A DNA stretch of 40,000 nt. Source: Prorocentrum cordatum (Eukaryota; Sar; Dinophyceae; Prorocentrales; Prorocentraceae). The DNA lies in NCBI GenBank assembly GCA_963575745.1, contig CAUYUJ010022414.1, forward strand, positions 80,937 to 120,936, written 5' to 3'. Of the stretch, positions 9,868-19,701 are shown in pieces. Each line of letters opens with the position of its first letter. Position 1 is the stretch's first letter. A program made the position numbers and the translations under genes. The notes below the pieces were generated by a model. It did not search any database. It worked only from the letters and a program-made list of their open reading frames with translations, and was not told the origin of the DNA.

Positions 9868-9965
9868 GGTCCTCCTCCTCCTCCTCCCTCTCCTCCTCCT
9901 CTTCCTCCTCCTCCTCCTCCTCCTCCCCCTCCTGCATATTCTCCTCCTTCTCCCCCTCCACCTCG
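9868..9965. repeat. CTC/CCT pyrimidine microsatellite
   Basis: Nearly uninterrupted CTCCTC runs of about 95 bases. Frames through it encode poly-P, poly-L or poly-S only. Confidence 0.92.
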
Positions 9966-10490
9966 GTTCAGTTCAGTTTGGTCATAGGCAGGAAGTCGAC
10001 GCCAATGGATGGATGAGAGAGAAGCCCAACGAGTGAAGAACAGGGCAAGGAGCAGCAGCAAACAGGAGTCAAGGGACAACAGCAACTATTGTTAAGCGCA
10101 GGGGCGCTATCCGCACTGAGCGGGCCAGGGGTACTACCTTTCAAAGTGGGTGGGCACTCGAGGGAAGACAGGGGGTGGGAAACAATTGCCTTCCCCCAAC
10201 ACCTGACACTCCTCCGTTACTGCCAGTGGCGCGTGCAAGGATAATCCTTGCACACCATACATGGATTGCCACAAAGATGGCGCATCTGGCTGAGTCCTTG
10301 GACCTTGCTTCCCTTCGCTGTATGGCCCGTCACGGAAAAATGACAGGTTGGCGCGATTGCAATTCAAAGTGTGAGTCATATGACTAAGAGGGCCATCAGA
10401 GAAAAAAAGGAGGCAGACCGTCGTAGTCAAGCGTTGGGTGGGGTACTCTTTGGGGAACCGTTGTGTGGCATGCAATCCATTGCAATGTCC
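9966..10490. other. Anonymous sequence, possible 3' flank of the LINE
   Basis: No motif recognised. Relative to the minus-strand LINE this is the region after its last stop codon, so it could include a 3' untranslated part. I see no clear poly(A) or repeat tail on the minus strand that would fix the LINE's 3' end. Confidence 0.4.
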
Positions 10491-11070
10491 CTATGTACGG
10501 GTCCAGGGGAGTGCAAAAAGGGTATAACCTCTCGGAATCTCCCATCCGTCACAACTTGTGTCGGCGTCGATGCTTCTTCGCAACCGCTTCTCGTCACAGG
10601 CTGTCCAACCAGCAGGTGGCCTCGCCGAACGTAGCGGTGTGGATGTGCGCATGATGTTCGCATGTTCGAGCTGTGGGAATTGTCGAATGGCTTGCTGTAC
10701 CATTGCCGCTGCTAGGAATTCACCGAACCTCCTCGGATCCAGTTTGGCTTGATTGGTGATACAAACTCTCTCAACTCCAGCTCCGAACATGTCGCGATGC
10801 GCTGCCATATGGGTACATATCCCATGCCCTTCTTTGTGCGCAGGCATCTCCCCCAAAGCATCTAGGTGTGTGCACAGGAGGAAGGTGGGCTTGAGTACAC
10901 GCGCCCCAAACATGCACATGTGAACGTGATGCTAGGAAACCCCTGGCATCGTGGCCAGTCGTTGTAGTTGAGGTAGGCACCAGGGGCTAGGGGCCTCTGG
11001 GGGTCCGCTGGACACATATGGGTTCTCCATAATCGCTGGAATCCCGTGGGCCCAGACTTCATATAACATC
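10491..11070 (-). pseudogene. LINE MTase-like domain, C-terminal half
   Basis: Continuing on the minus strand after a frame change, MENPYVSSGPPEAPSPW (about 11035-10985) gives the E-N-P motif. LQRLATMPGV, then HMCMFGARVLKPTFLLCTHL (about 10930-10865), gives the C-x-F-G ... K-P-T motif. CITNQAKLDPRRFGEFLAAA (about 10760-10700) gives the terminal A-x-x-Y/D-P box. The ORF closes at 10491. These elements match, in order, those of the copia and YR copies. Internal stops near 10940 and 11060 show decay. Confidence 0.6.
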
Positions 11071-11143
11071 CTAATTGTCGCTCTCACAGTTTGTTACCCT
11101 CATGGTGTTTAATGCGTTCGCGAGCTCTAAGATAACCAGTCCA

Positions 11144-11990
11144 TCACAGAAGGAGGTTATGACGGAGGGACCTAGGAGGCCAGGGTTCCCCATGGGCGCT
11201 CGCAGGGGCCTCAGAAGTCCTGGCATAGGTGCAGGTACCTCTCGGGAGTCCAGCCAAGAGCCCAACAACACGACCCGAACGTAACATTTGCACCCACACC
11301 TCCACAGCCTCGATGGAGGTGAGATCTCCAAACCTGGGGTGCATAGTAGCATCAATGCTCAGCACCTGAATGTTCACGGAGTGGTCTCGAGCAATGTTGT
11401 CTACTTGCCACTGAAACGCACCCTGTATCCTATAACCTGGCATGAGGTGCAGGATGAACATGAGAGTGCGAAATGGAAGAGGACGAGAGGAACGCACAGG
11501 AGGATCAGCATGAGGAGGAACCTGAATGATGCAATGTTCTCTCTCTGCCTTCTCTTGTGCCCTAGTGCACTTGATTGTCGGCCCAATGGGTGGCCCTGAG
11601 AATCGGAGGGGCGGCAGATTGGCATGAGTGTCGGACAAGCCTCGCCTCCGAGTCTCTGCTGCTTTCGCGCGAGCTTCGGCACGGGCCTCGTCCAACTCCT
11701 CGCTGGTGGGTAGCCCCACTGGAGCCTGTGCCCACGATGTACAACAGGTCGGTGAGTTCCTAAGATGCTGTACTGGTCTCATGTTATGCCTGAAATCTTT
11801 CAAGCAAATCTGGCACAACGCTCCTACCGCCAGGGATGTGGGGGCTCCCAGTTTCTTGTGATATCGTCCCATGTGCGTTCTCAAAGCCTGTTGGGTAGCA
11901 GCAACAAGCGTGCAAGATGGGCACTCGAAAAGGGCATCTTCGGGCTCAGGTGAGGCAAGAGGGGTGCGAGCAACAGCCAGACGCAGCTCC
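11144..11990 (-). pseudogene. LINE zinc fingers and N-terminal half of the MTase-like domain
   Basis: The minus-strand frame is open through this span and ends at 11144. ECPSCTLVAATQQALRTHMG then RYH forms a C2H2 finger (C-x2-C-x12-H-x4-H, about 11858-11925). CQICLKDF ... QHLRNSPTC is a C-x2-C-x12-H-x6-C finger (11744-11815). An A/R/E-rich helix follows. Then comes FILHLMPGYRIQGAFQW ... VLSIDATMHPRFGDLTS ... RVVGLLAGLPRGTCTYAR, the first half of the MTase-like domain. Where the homologous domains carry P-x-C-x-x-F/W-S, this copy has LPRGTCTY, so the candidate catalytic Cys is lost. The fingers are typical nucleic-acid-binding modules of LINE proteins. Confidence 0.68.
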
Positions 11991-12380
11991 CTGTCCCATA
12001 ATGCACACTATGCATCTCAAAATGTTTTGCACGTTCAATGGCCCCCGTCAACATGGCGCTGGAAGTCTCGTGGGGCAGATCGAATGATCTCAACGAGTCC
12101 ACGAGGTGACATATCCTGTGGTCGGAGAGCGGGGTCCGCGTGGCCCGCAAGCCAACAACAATCACCCCTTAGTAATTGCGCTCACACATGTTCCGCGTGT
12201 CACGTAATTTCCGCCAGTACCCTAACTCAAGGAGGTGCGTGCTTAAGAAATCTAGCAAGGTATCTCAAGCGTGCAATGGTCATGACCACATGGAAAGGTA
12301 ACCTCTGCGCCTCCAAGAAACTCTGGTTGGTCAGGTCATGTTCCGCACTGCTGTTAAGAAAGGATGTGTTCAGTGCCGTC
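11990..12380 (-). pseudogene. LINE post-RT region
   Basis: The minus-strand frame reads LTNQSFLEAQRLPFHVVMTI followed by ARLRYLARFLKHAPP (about 12230-12340). That is a conserved-looking helical block which in dinoflagellate LINE proteins follows the RT thumb. A stop and frame changes interrupt the stretch between 12165 and 12230 and again near 12000. No enzymatic motif is expected here. Confidence 0.55.
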
Positions 12381-13197
12381 CTATAAATGGCCGAATGTTT
12401 CGACTTTCCTTGTTTGTTGTTGGAGCACAGTAATCCTGGGCCGCACAGCAGTGGAGTAAAACAACACGGAAGATGCAAACGATTCGGCGTACAAAATTTT
12501 AGCGCGCGTCGACAGTTGTGTCCTGGGCGCCACTGTAGCCTTGATGGGTCCAAGGGCTCCCCGAGCTTTATCTACCCTGGCCGTGACCTCGGCTGCCATG
12601 GATCCCGGAGCAGCAACTTGAACCCCTAAGATTTTGTGACACCGGACCCCTAAGATTTTGTGACACCTGACACATGACCACTTGGTGGAGCGAACGTCCT
12701 GCACATTGCCATCGGCATATCCAGGGACCGAGCGGGATCCAGGACCACGTAGAGCAAAACGCACCTTAGTTTTGCTGGGTTTGGGTCACAGTCTATAAGT
12801 GAGGCAAGCTTCATAAACCACATCGGATACTTGTTCCGCAATCCCTGGCATCGCTTTGACCTCCTTGGTGCAAACAGACACTGATATCATCAGCGAAAGA
12901 AAGGTCGGGCTGTGCCACTCCCCAGTCATCAACCCGCGGGCAAATGGGCTCAGGACATGGAAAGCTGTCCTGCGCAGTGCATTCCAGCTCCTTCGAATCT
13001 TGTCTTATCTTGACGGATCGAACGGTGAGGTTAACAAAGCTTGTGGTTGGAATGGTGTTTGGTCTCGTGCCTCTTGCTGGAGCAACATAGGTGTCAGCAT
13101 TGCGCACCTGCCTGCCAGCATGTTCCCCGGTGTGTTTCCCTAACCAGCGCCAGCAAATGAGCACAAGTGAGGTGATTCTCGATAGGCTTGGGAGCAT
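12381..13197 (-). pseudogene. LINE reverse transcriptase, palm and thumb remnants
   Basis: On the minus strand, ARGTRPN near 13075 corresponds to the R-G-x-R/K-P-G-D-P motif of dinoflagellate LINE RTs, with GDP lost. PDLSFADDISVC contains the catalytic FADD, and its two Asp codons lie at 12886-12891. After a frame change, LNPSKTK-like residues (PKPSKTKVRF near 12770), a K-x-LGVQVAAPGS block and ARVDKARGALGPIKATV plus AKILYAESFASSVLFYSTAV make up the thumb. A 24-bp tandem duplication at 12623-12667 repeats RCHKILGV in frame. The enzyme would prime cDNA synthesis at a nicked target. It is broken here. Confidence 0.75.
12623..12667 (-). repeat. 24-bp tandem duplication inside the LINE RT
   Basis: CCCCTAAGATTTTGTGACACC occurs twice with a period of 24 bases. 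Because 24 is a multiple of three it adds eight residues without shifting the frame, so it may predate the loss of function or be a slippage event in a dead copy. Confidence 0.9.
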
Positions 13198-13938
13198 TCA
13201 AACATAATCCCGCGCCCTCGTACAGAAGGGGGGGGTTGTGCACGTTATAGGACGTCTTCCAACTTGTGCTCCTCCCCTGGGAATCCTCATCCCCTTCGAG
13301 ACCCCCACCACATTACCACCCCAGTTGGGGATACACCCCTCGAAACCCGAAGGGAACGACCTAGATCCCCATCTAGGGGAGTAAATCGGCCAGCGGGGCC
13401 CAGGCTACGCCGCTGGGGATGGGGATCGGTTAAACGATACTCACTGTATCCTACGATCGAGCTTGGAACACTTATCAGATTGCCCGGGCACGTCCGAACC
13501 TTCTGAGAAGGCCCGCCCCCTCTCACTTCCCCCGGGGGCTCGCCGCCGAATCCTACTAACGGGCAGGAGACGGACGACATTTCGAGGTTTGATGTTTTCC
13601 AGTTTTTCGTACGTCATCTGCGGTTTCCCAGCTTCGGGATGCCTGCCAGCGGCTGCGTGTCGTCGAGAGCGTTCCAAGGGTGCCCCGATCGTCCCGAATG
13701 GCCGCCAGAAGCTCGAAATAGGATTCGAAGAGGGGTTGGTTCGGTTCGGTTCGGCCGTTCTCGATTATCCTGACCAGATGTTATCCTCGTTCTGGCTTCG
13801 TGTTACTATGGAGGAGAACTTAGGTGGGGAGGGGAGATCACGCAGGATGGGGGAGTAAGATGATGGACCGCAAGCGGTAGTTTCTTGCACTCGGTGTGCA
13901 GTTTGTGTGTGAGGGGGCGCAAGATGTGTTGCATGATC
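13198..13938. other. Anonymous sequence, no gene seen
   Basis: One open frame of 131 codons (13463-13858, plus, starting with a non-ATG codon) and shorter minus-strand frames occur, none with a motif I recognise. The first part could be LINE sequence too decayed to read. Confidence 0.45.
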
Positions 13939-14165
13939 AATCCACCAGATGGTGTAAGCTAGGTTGTGGCCATCTATTTGATGCACGCTTCATGGTCCAA
14001 TCAATTTGGCCTAAGCTATGGGGTGTGCGCCATATGTGGTGCACGCTACGTGCATCGATGTGGTGTAAACAACCTGGTGATTGGTGGTGCAGTGTTGTAT
14101 GTCAGCGAAGGTATGTGGTGTGAGCTACGTGGTGCACTCCACGTGGTGCAAGCTACGTGGTCTGC
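13939..14165. repeat. GTGGTGCAAGCTACGTGG-type dispersed repeat, copy 1
   Basis: Short irregular reiterations of TGTGGTGCAAGCTA and its variants. The segment ACGTGCATCGATGTGGTGTAAACA is closely matched by a segment at about 17325-17350 in copy 2 (17215-17470). G/T-rich on the plus strand and non-coding. Confidence 0.65.
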
Positions 14166-14345
14166 AGGGCGAGGCGCCCCCTGAGGCGGCCCCCGGACGG
14201 GCACGACTCGCCGACGAGGCGCCCACGAGGCGCCCACGGGCGGGGCACCAACCGGGCACCATGCGCAACCCAGGCGCAAACCCCGCCACACCCGCCCTAC
14301 TCGCGCGGGGCGACCAGGAGCCGCCCACGGGCGGGCGCACCCATC
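14166..14345. repeat. GGCGCCCACGGGCGGG-rich repeat block, copy 1
   Basis: G+C-rich reiterations of GAGGCGCCCACG and GGGCACCA, resembling the block at 18330-18490 by motif content and order. In both places it follows the GTGGTGCAAGCTA-type repeat, directly here and about 850 bases later there. Confidence 0.5.
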
Positions 14346-14419
14346 CAGGTACTGAGACAAATCATCATGAGTCCACACGTGCAAGCATTTTGGGGGCATA
14401 GCCTGCCTGATACTGATAG

Positions 14420-14592
14420 AAGTGCGCGTTTGTGTGTGTGTGGTGTGTGGGGGGGGGCGTGTGTGTATGTGTGTGTGTGTGTGGGTGGGGGGGGGGGGCG
14501 TGTGTGTGTGTGTGGATGTTCGTGTGTGTGTGTGTGTGTGGATGTTCGTGTGTGTGTGTGTGCGCGTGTGCATGTGTGTGTGTGTGAGGGGA
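14420..14592. repeat. (GT)n microsatellite with long G runs
   Basis: GTGTGTG tracts interrupted by runs of 9-10 G at about 14450 and 14489. G-run clusters of this kind can form G-quadruplexes. Confidence 0.92.
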
Positions 14593-14700
14593 TGTCGAAA
14601 CTGATTCCGCAAGACGAGGCACCCATGTCTAGGATGCAACTCTTGGTAGGTGAGTTTTGGAATCGGCGTTGGTAGTTCCCTTGTCGTAAATTGGCCAAAT

Positions 14701-14731
14701 CTGGGTTAAACAGTAACCTGGTTTAATCCAG
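14701..14731. other. Short inverted repeat (hairpin)
   Basis: CTGGGTTAAA at 14701-14710 pairs with TTTAATCCAG at 14722-14731 (nine Watson-Crick pairs and one G-T pair), leaving an 11-base loop. There is no U-run that would suggest a terminator, and the role is unknown. Confidence 0.5.
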
Positions 14732-14929
14732 CTTGATTATATAGGCTTACGCAACATCCGCCGACCCCTATATAAACTACTGCGCCTCCAGGACTGCATT
14801 TCACAAGGCTTGTCCAAATCATGACACGGCGCTCGACATCGTTCCTGCTGCTTCGTTGCTGTTATCGTACCTCTTGGTGCTCTTTTGTGGCCTTGTGGTG
14901 GCATCTTGGCCTGTCTGCACGCCTCGAGG

Positions 14930-15480
14930 CATCTTGGGCCAAGTTTTGGGGTCTCTTGGGGGCTTCCTGGGGGCTTCTTGAAGGCCTTTGAGGTTCTCTT
15001 GGGGGTCCCTCAGGGCCTCTTGGGCTGTTCTTGGGGCAGGCTGGGGGCGTCTTGGGGCCGACGGCTCGAAAAGGTACCCTCTGGGCTCCGTCTGGGAGCC
15101 GTCTGGGGGCTCTCTTGGGCTGTCTTGGAGGCTTCGGGGGCTGTTGTTGGACCCTCTTCGACCCTTCTTGGGGGCCCCTTTGGCCGTCTTGGGCCGATAA
15201 TGAAGGCTTCTTTGCCCGTCTGGGACATTGTGAAAACCGAATAGGTGAGCATGCGGAACATGCTTGTTTTTTGTTCCAAGGGGATTGGACGATTTTTGTT
15301 TCTTGGGACCCTGCTTGGGGCGCATCTTGGGGGCCTTTTGGGGCGTCTTGGCAGCTTCGGAGGCCGCCTGGAGGCCATCGTGGGCGTCCAGAGCGATATT
15401 TCGGCGAATCGTGGCCCCCTGGGACCGTCTGGGGAACGTTTTGGTGCCTTCTTGGCTAGTTTTGGAGCCCTCCGCTCCCC
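14930..15480. repeat. CTTGGGG-type minisatellite, block 2
   Basis: Degenerate reiterations of GGCCTCTTGGGGG/GTCTTGGGG, like block 1. A non-repetitive spacer sits at about 15220-15295. The minus strand is open across 14819-15574 (251 codons, P/R/Q/K-rich, motifs such as LQEAPRKPPRDP). The compositional bias and similarity to two other blocks argue for a repeat family rather than a single gene. Confidence 0.75.
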
Positions 15481-15904
15481 CGTGGCGCGTTCGGTCCGAG
15501 GTCGGGCTGGGCGAGGGGGGGGTACGAATTGCCGGTTTGGGGTCCCTGGGGGGGGAATCTGGGGGGGGGATCATCTCACACGCCTAGAGACCCGCAAGGG
15601 GTCGGCGGATTCCGATTCATCCGCCTGGATCATTTTTAATACAGCTTAGTCCGGGCCCCAATGGCCTGATCGGGCTTAGTGTTCTTTCTATTCTTTCTAT
15701 GTATCCGTAAGGGCTTCGCCCCCTGCCGCCGGCCCCTTCTCTCGGAGAATGGGCCATGGAAGAGCTAAGTCATGAGGCTTTGGCGCTGTCGTGCAGCAGT
15801 ATCGGAACTTCATGCGAGGCCGATTCGCAATCGGCAAAACCAACTGATCACAAGAGGGGTTACCACACAGGGCGATTGGTAAGACAGTTTGGGTTACCAC
15901 GCCT

Positions 15905-16497
15905 TGCGATGGATGTGCGTGAGGGGTGGCACCGAATTTCAGAAATGTGGCAAATCCCAGACCCTGACCCCGCGGATCTGCGTGAGGGGTGGCACCGAAT
16001 TTCAGAAATGTTGCAAATTTTTGGACCCTGACCCCGCGGATCTGCGTGAGGGGTGGCACCGAATTTCAGAAATGTGGCAAATCCCCATGTGTTTTTGGAC
16101 CCTGACCCCGCGGATCTGCGTGAGGGGTGGCACCGAATTTCAGAAATGTGGCAAATCCCCTGTGTTTTTGGACCCTGACCCCGCGGATCTGCGTGAGGGG
16201 TGGCACCGAATTTCAGAAATGTGGCAAATCCCATGTGTTTTTGGACCCTGACCCCGCGGATCTGCGTGAGGGGTGGCACCGAATTTCAGAAATGTGGCAA
16301 ATCCCATGTGTTTTTGGACCCTGACCCCGCGGATCTGCGTGAGGGGTGGCACCGAATTTCAGAAATGTGGCAAATCCCATGTGTTTTTGGACCCTGACCC
16401 CGCGGATCTGCATGAGGGGTGGCACCGACTTTCAGAAATGTGGCAAATCCCATGTGTTTTTGGACCCTGACCCCGCGGATCTGCGTGAGGGGTGTCG
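15905..16497. repeat. 73-bp tandem array, about nine units
   Basis: The unit contains CGGATCTGCGTGAGGGGTGG, then CACCGAATTTCAGAAATGTGGC, then a GTGTTTTTGGACCCTGACC box (pieces listed separately). The first units are 64-74 bases apart and the last five are exactly 73 apart and nearly identical. Being one base over a multiple of three, the repeat cycles through frames, which explains the overlapping small open frames on both strands. Confidence 0.93.
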
Positions 16498-16546
16498 ATT
16501 TCGAAGCAATTCAGACAACGCGCCCAGGGGACGCTAAAAGTTTTGT

Positions 16547-16728
16547 TTGGGCCTCCCCCCCTCTCGCGCGGTCAATCAACTAGTTACAGTAACCAGCAAG
16601 AAGTCAACTAGTTACAGTAACCAGCAAGAAGCAGAACTGAAACACTGGAAACTACAAGCTACAACTGGTACAGGAAACTGCGAACCCGCGCCTACAGCCT
16701 GGTGGCCCCAAAAAGGGGGCCGACGGAT
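16547..16728. repeat. Right module of composite element copy 1, with terminal hairpin
   Basis: It holds a direct duplication of about 29 bases (TCAACTAGTTACAGTAACC plus AGCAAGAAG, twice) and a hairpin GGCCCC (16704-16709) with GGGGCC (16716-16721). Copy 2 at 39545-39723 keeps both the duplication and the hairpin although the bases have drifted. Confidence 0.7.
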
Positions 16729-17214
16729 AAGCCGTAAGTAGTTAAGTTCAGCACCATTGTTGTCGCGAGTGTCTCGTCGGAGATATCGAGGTGTTTTCTA
16801 TTGTCAGGGTTGTTGTTTTTTTAAAGAGCCCCCTGCTCTTCCCACAGTTGTTGCTGCTACCCTTTCTGCTCCTGCTCATCCTGGTCCCCTTGCTGATCGT
16901 GCTCCCCCTTTGTTCCCACTCCTCGGCCCGCTCCCTCCTTCTCCAGATCTTCCTCCTCCGCTTGCGCGGAACAAGGGCTGTAAGGTCGACCCCTTCGTCT
17001 CCCGCTGCCCAGATTGAAGTAGGCGAAGGGGAGGAGACGACATGAGGAGGAGGCTATGGACGAAGATCGCAGAGTGCTTGGGAATCTATTGTACACTGGA
17101 AGGGGCAGCTGTTGCTTGAGAGCTTCCGAAAGCGCTTTCAAAAGCACAGATTGCAGGCGTGGGCCACGCACAGTATTTTTTGCTCGCCCGTCGGAGATAC
17201 ATGAGGGGGAACTA
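16729..17214. other. No recognisable gene; pyrimidine-rich stretch
   Basis: A CT-rich stretch at about 16850-16960 gives an open frame of 86 codons (16757-17017, non-ATG start) without any recognised motif. Nothing else seen. Confidence 0.45.
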
Positions 17215-17470
17215 TTGTGACGTGAGCTATCCCTAGTAAGGTGTAAACTATGACGGTCTATGTTGTGCAAGTAGTGCTGTGCAAGCTACCTTGTGCGATT
17301 TATTGCGGAAGCTACGTTGTTCAACCCATGTGCACCGATGTGATGTAAACAGTGTTGTGTACACTATGTTGTGCCATCTGTTTTGTGCAGCGCGTGTGGG
17401 TTCGAGATATGCGTTGTGAGCTATGCGGTGGAAGCTGTGTGGTACAAAGTATGCGGTGCCGATAGCTAGT
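17215..17470. repeat. GTGGTGCAAGCTACGTGG-type dispersed repeat, copy 2
   Basis: Irregular TTGTGCAAGCTA, GTGCGATTTAT and GTTGTGCA units like those at 13939-14165. It shares the ATGTGCACCGATGTGATGTAA segment with copy 1 at a few differences. Confidence 0.62.
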
Positions 17471-18329
17471 GTTCACTGATGAGTTGTCAGCGCGATTGCT
17501 CGCGGATCCAACCCACCGTCCCACCCCCAACTTTTATGGCAAAACCCGTCCTGTCGCGACTGCCGTGGTGCTTGGGCTCTTGCTTGTGCATCTCTACGAC
17601 TGCGCTAATGCGCGCGAACTCGACCGCACATCAACCAGCTGGAAGATGACGTGATTTGGCGGCGCCGATGTGGGCGATGGTGAAACACTGCGCCTGCTGA
17701 AATTCAATAGACCTGGTGGACGTTTGGTTGAACAGCGCGAGGCTTTCGATTTGCATTTGGGAAAAATGCATATTGAAATGCTGTAGCAACAATGGTTTGG
17801 GAAGGATATCGACGCGCGCGTGGCGGCGCGCGTGTGTGGCCCGCATGGAATTCTGTCCTGCGTATTTATTCATTGGTCGCATGGTGGGTCAACACATTTG
17901 CACCACTTGGTGGGCTGAGAATGCGGTTCCTGGGCGAGGTTGCTAGCACCATATGGCTGTCCGATGATGGTAGCAAGTGCGCTCGGACAGAACATCTGCA
18001 ATGAGTTTTTATGGGTGGCCTCAGGTTGTTGGATGTGTTTATGTCGGAATTCGTGCACGGTTGGCGCGCTCTGTATGATTTCGATATGTGCGGGCGTGTG
18101 GGCGTTGTGCCGGTGTTTGTTGCTCTCCGAAGCATGGCATGATGAGGTAAGCGTGCGTGCGCCTGCTTGAAAAAGGGGGCGATACCGATCGGTTTGGGAT
18201 GTTTCGAGCTCATGTTGAGAAGGAACGACGAGGCATAATCAGATGTAAGATGTCGTGTCCCACGGGGTGTCGATAGGTCTGGGTTCGGGGGGGGGGTAAA
18301 CCTTTTCTTTGAAGGGATAATTCGTGTGG
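17471..18329. other. Anonymous sequence, no gene seen
   Basis: Open frames exist on both strands (for example 17866-18360 minus), but none shows a motif or codon bias like the retroelement genes. I see no repeat structure. Confidence 0.45.
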
Positions 18330-18490
18330 CAGGCAGCGCAGGGCGCCCATGGGAGGGCACCGGGCAGGTACAAGGCGTTCACGAGGCACCCGCGATGTGT
18401 CAACGGGCAGGTACCAACGGGGCGCCACGCGCGGGGCGTTCACGAGGCGCACATACGCGGGCACGAAGCAGGCACCAGGCTAAACGCAGA
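18330..18490. repeat. GGCGCCCACGGGCGGG-rich repeat block, copy 2
   Basis: GGGCAGGTACCA and GCGTTCACGAGGCGC motifs recur within the block. Motif content resembles 14166-14345, including the final GGCACCAGGC ... ACGCAGACCCGCCC segment. Confidence 0.45.
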
Positions 18491-19529
18491 CCCGCCCATT
18501 TGATTTCTTGGAAAGGTGAATACGCATGCGCAGGTGCCAGCACGCAATGTGAGGGGAAATGCATCACGGACAGGATTGCATTATTATGTTTGCGGGGTAA
18601 AAGAGTAAGCCACAAGACGCGACACGAATCCATCGTAATGGTACCTCTTATGCGCGCTTTGTTTCGTGATGGTCGAGTCCCTTTTGACCTCACCGTGTCT
18701 CGGCACCAAGACTCTCAACGACTCGGAGTGCGCGGGCGGCCCAGTCTGACGGCACAGGCGGCCGATGCGGGCCCGACGGCCTTCCCGGAACGGGCGTCCG
18801 AATTCGAGAGGCCTGCTTGGGGTGGCTCTCCAACGGAAGCCCGCCTCTGCTCGGAGGGCGCCCGCCACGCACGCCCACGCGCCGATCCTGGACGCGCCGA
18901 CCCCGCGGGCCCAGGAGCGGCCCGCACGCTTCCTCGGCCAAGCCAGGGGGGCGCAGGCACCGACCCGGGGCCCAGGATGGGCTTTGGCCAGGAGCGGCGT
19001 GGGTGCATCGTTCGTGCCTTCTTGCCCACCTCCACGCCGCCAGGGCGCACAAGACAGCACAGCATACACAGCGTCTGCTTTGGGGGCCAGGCAGCAGCAC
19101 AGCGAAGCGGCATATAAGGATGGGCAGCCTCCCCAGAGGGTGCCCGTTGCACCCCCGGCCCGGTCCATCCTTGGCCGTTTTCGCTGGCCGTGCCCAGTTC
19201 GGGAAGTGTCAGCATGCCCTCCAAGGCGTTTGCATCCTTATCTTGCATCATTCTGATACGAGTTGATTGTATATTTGAAAGATCGACCGGCCAGGGTTTG
19301 CAACGAATGCCGGCCGTCGTAATGTATGCCGAACCCGCCGTGGAAAAAAAAACACAAAGAGCGCGAGTGCCGCCGAGCGGCGCTTTCCTGACTTTACACT
19401 TTTTCCTCTTTGGATCCCTTTGGGTTGGGATCGGGACCTGCCTGCGCGGGAGCGCGCGCTGAGCCTTGTTGGCGACACGCGAGGGCCCCATCGGGCTGGA
19501 CCGACTTGGTTGGCCGACCCCTGATCTGT
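18491..19529. other. Anonymous G+C-rich sequence, no gene seen
   Basis: G+C-rich DNA with long overlapping open frames on both strands (18326-19117 plus, 18584-19168 minus, 18715-19698 minus). The last of these runs into the copia LTR and shares its N-terminal peptide with a frame at the other LTR, so it is an artefact. No domain recognised. Confidence 0.5.
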
Positions 19530-19602
19530 TCATGCGCAGGTTGTGTGTGTGATTGTTTGTTTGCGTTGTGTGCGTGTGTGATTGTTTGTGTGTGTGTGAT
19601 TC
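19530..19602. repeat. (GT)n-rich tract at the copia insertion point
   Basis: GTGTGTG and GATTGTTTGT reiterations leading directly to the target duplication GATTC at 19598-19602. Confidence 0.85.
19598..19602. other. Target-site duplication GATTC, left copy
   Basis: GATTC directly precedes the TG of the 5' LTR and recurs directly after the CA of the 3' LTR at 26137-26141. Five bases is the normal duplication length for copia integrases. Confidence 0.93.
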
Positions 19603-19701
19603 TGTATCAGTGCATAGTACATATCCCTTGGAAAGGAACTGTGAGAGATTGTGATGCGGGGGTTCGCTCCGCAGTCGTGTTGGTTCAAAACCATCCAATC
19701 A
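19603..19701 (+). repeat. 5' LTR, 99 bp
   Basis: Starts TGTATCAGTGCATAG and ends AAACCATCCAATCA. It matches the 3' LTR at every position by direct comparison. At 99 bp it is far shorter than typical copia LTRs (a few hundred bases). No TATA box or polyadenylation signal stands out. Confidence 0.95.

Larger units (their letters stand above)
10491..13197 (-). mobile_element. 5'-truncated, decayed LINE (non-LTR) retrotransposon with zinc fingers and an MTase-like tail
   Basis: Reading the minus strand from 13197 downward: an RT palm with an FADD catalytic box, an RT thumb, a conserved post-RT helix block, a C2H2 zinc finger, a CCHC-like finger and an MTase-like domain ending with a stop at 10491. 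The domain order and the FADD box match LINE ORF2 proteins of dinoflagellates as I know them. The endonuclease and the N-terminal half of RT are missing, which is the usual result of incomplete target-primed reverse transcription. Several frame changes make it a pseudogene. No target-site duplication could be identified because the 3' end is unclear. Confidence 0.75.
15703..16728. mobile_element. Composite repeat element carrying a 73-bp tandem array, copy 1
   Basis: Three modules are shared in the same order and orientation with copy 2 (38539-39723). The first is a left module of about 75 bases (GGCTTCGCCCCCTGCCGCCGG ... CCATGGAAGAGC ... GTGAGGCTTTGGC). The second is the 73-bp array. The third is a right module of about 190 bases, beginning TTTGGGCCTCCCCCC and ending with a GGCCCC-loop-GGGGCC hairpin. 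The ends read ATCCGT ... ACGGAT, a short inverted repeat. No protein is encoded, so if mobile it is non-autonomous. No convincing target duplication was found. Confidence 0.65.

Noticed and set aside
14701-14731. Hairpin considered as a transcription terminator or tRNA part
   Set aside because: No T-run follows, and no tRNA arms can be drawn around it.
15905-16497. 73-bp array considered as a CRISPR array
   Set aside because: There are no unique spacers. The whole unit repeats, and the context is eukaryotic.
15705-16738. CCGTAAG at 15705-15711 and 16732-16738 as a target duplication of the composite element
   Set aside because: It overlaps sequence that copy 2 shares at the left end, and copy 2 shows no matching duplication, so it is probably coincidental.
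18715-19698. 327-codon minus-strand ORF
   Set aside because: It starts inside the copia LTR. Another frame at the 3' LTR begins with the same peptide only because the LTRs are identical.
19660-19700. tRNA B-box-like GGTTCAAAACC and GGTTCGCTCC in the LTR, suggesting a tRNA-derived element
   Set aside because: No A box or cloverleaf could be placed, and the LTR structure explains the sequence.
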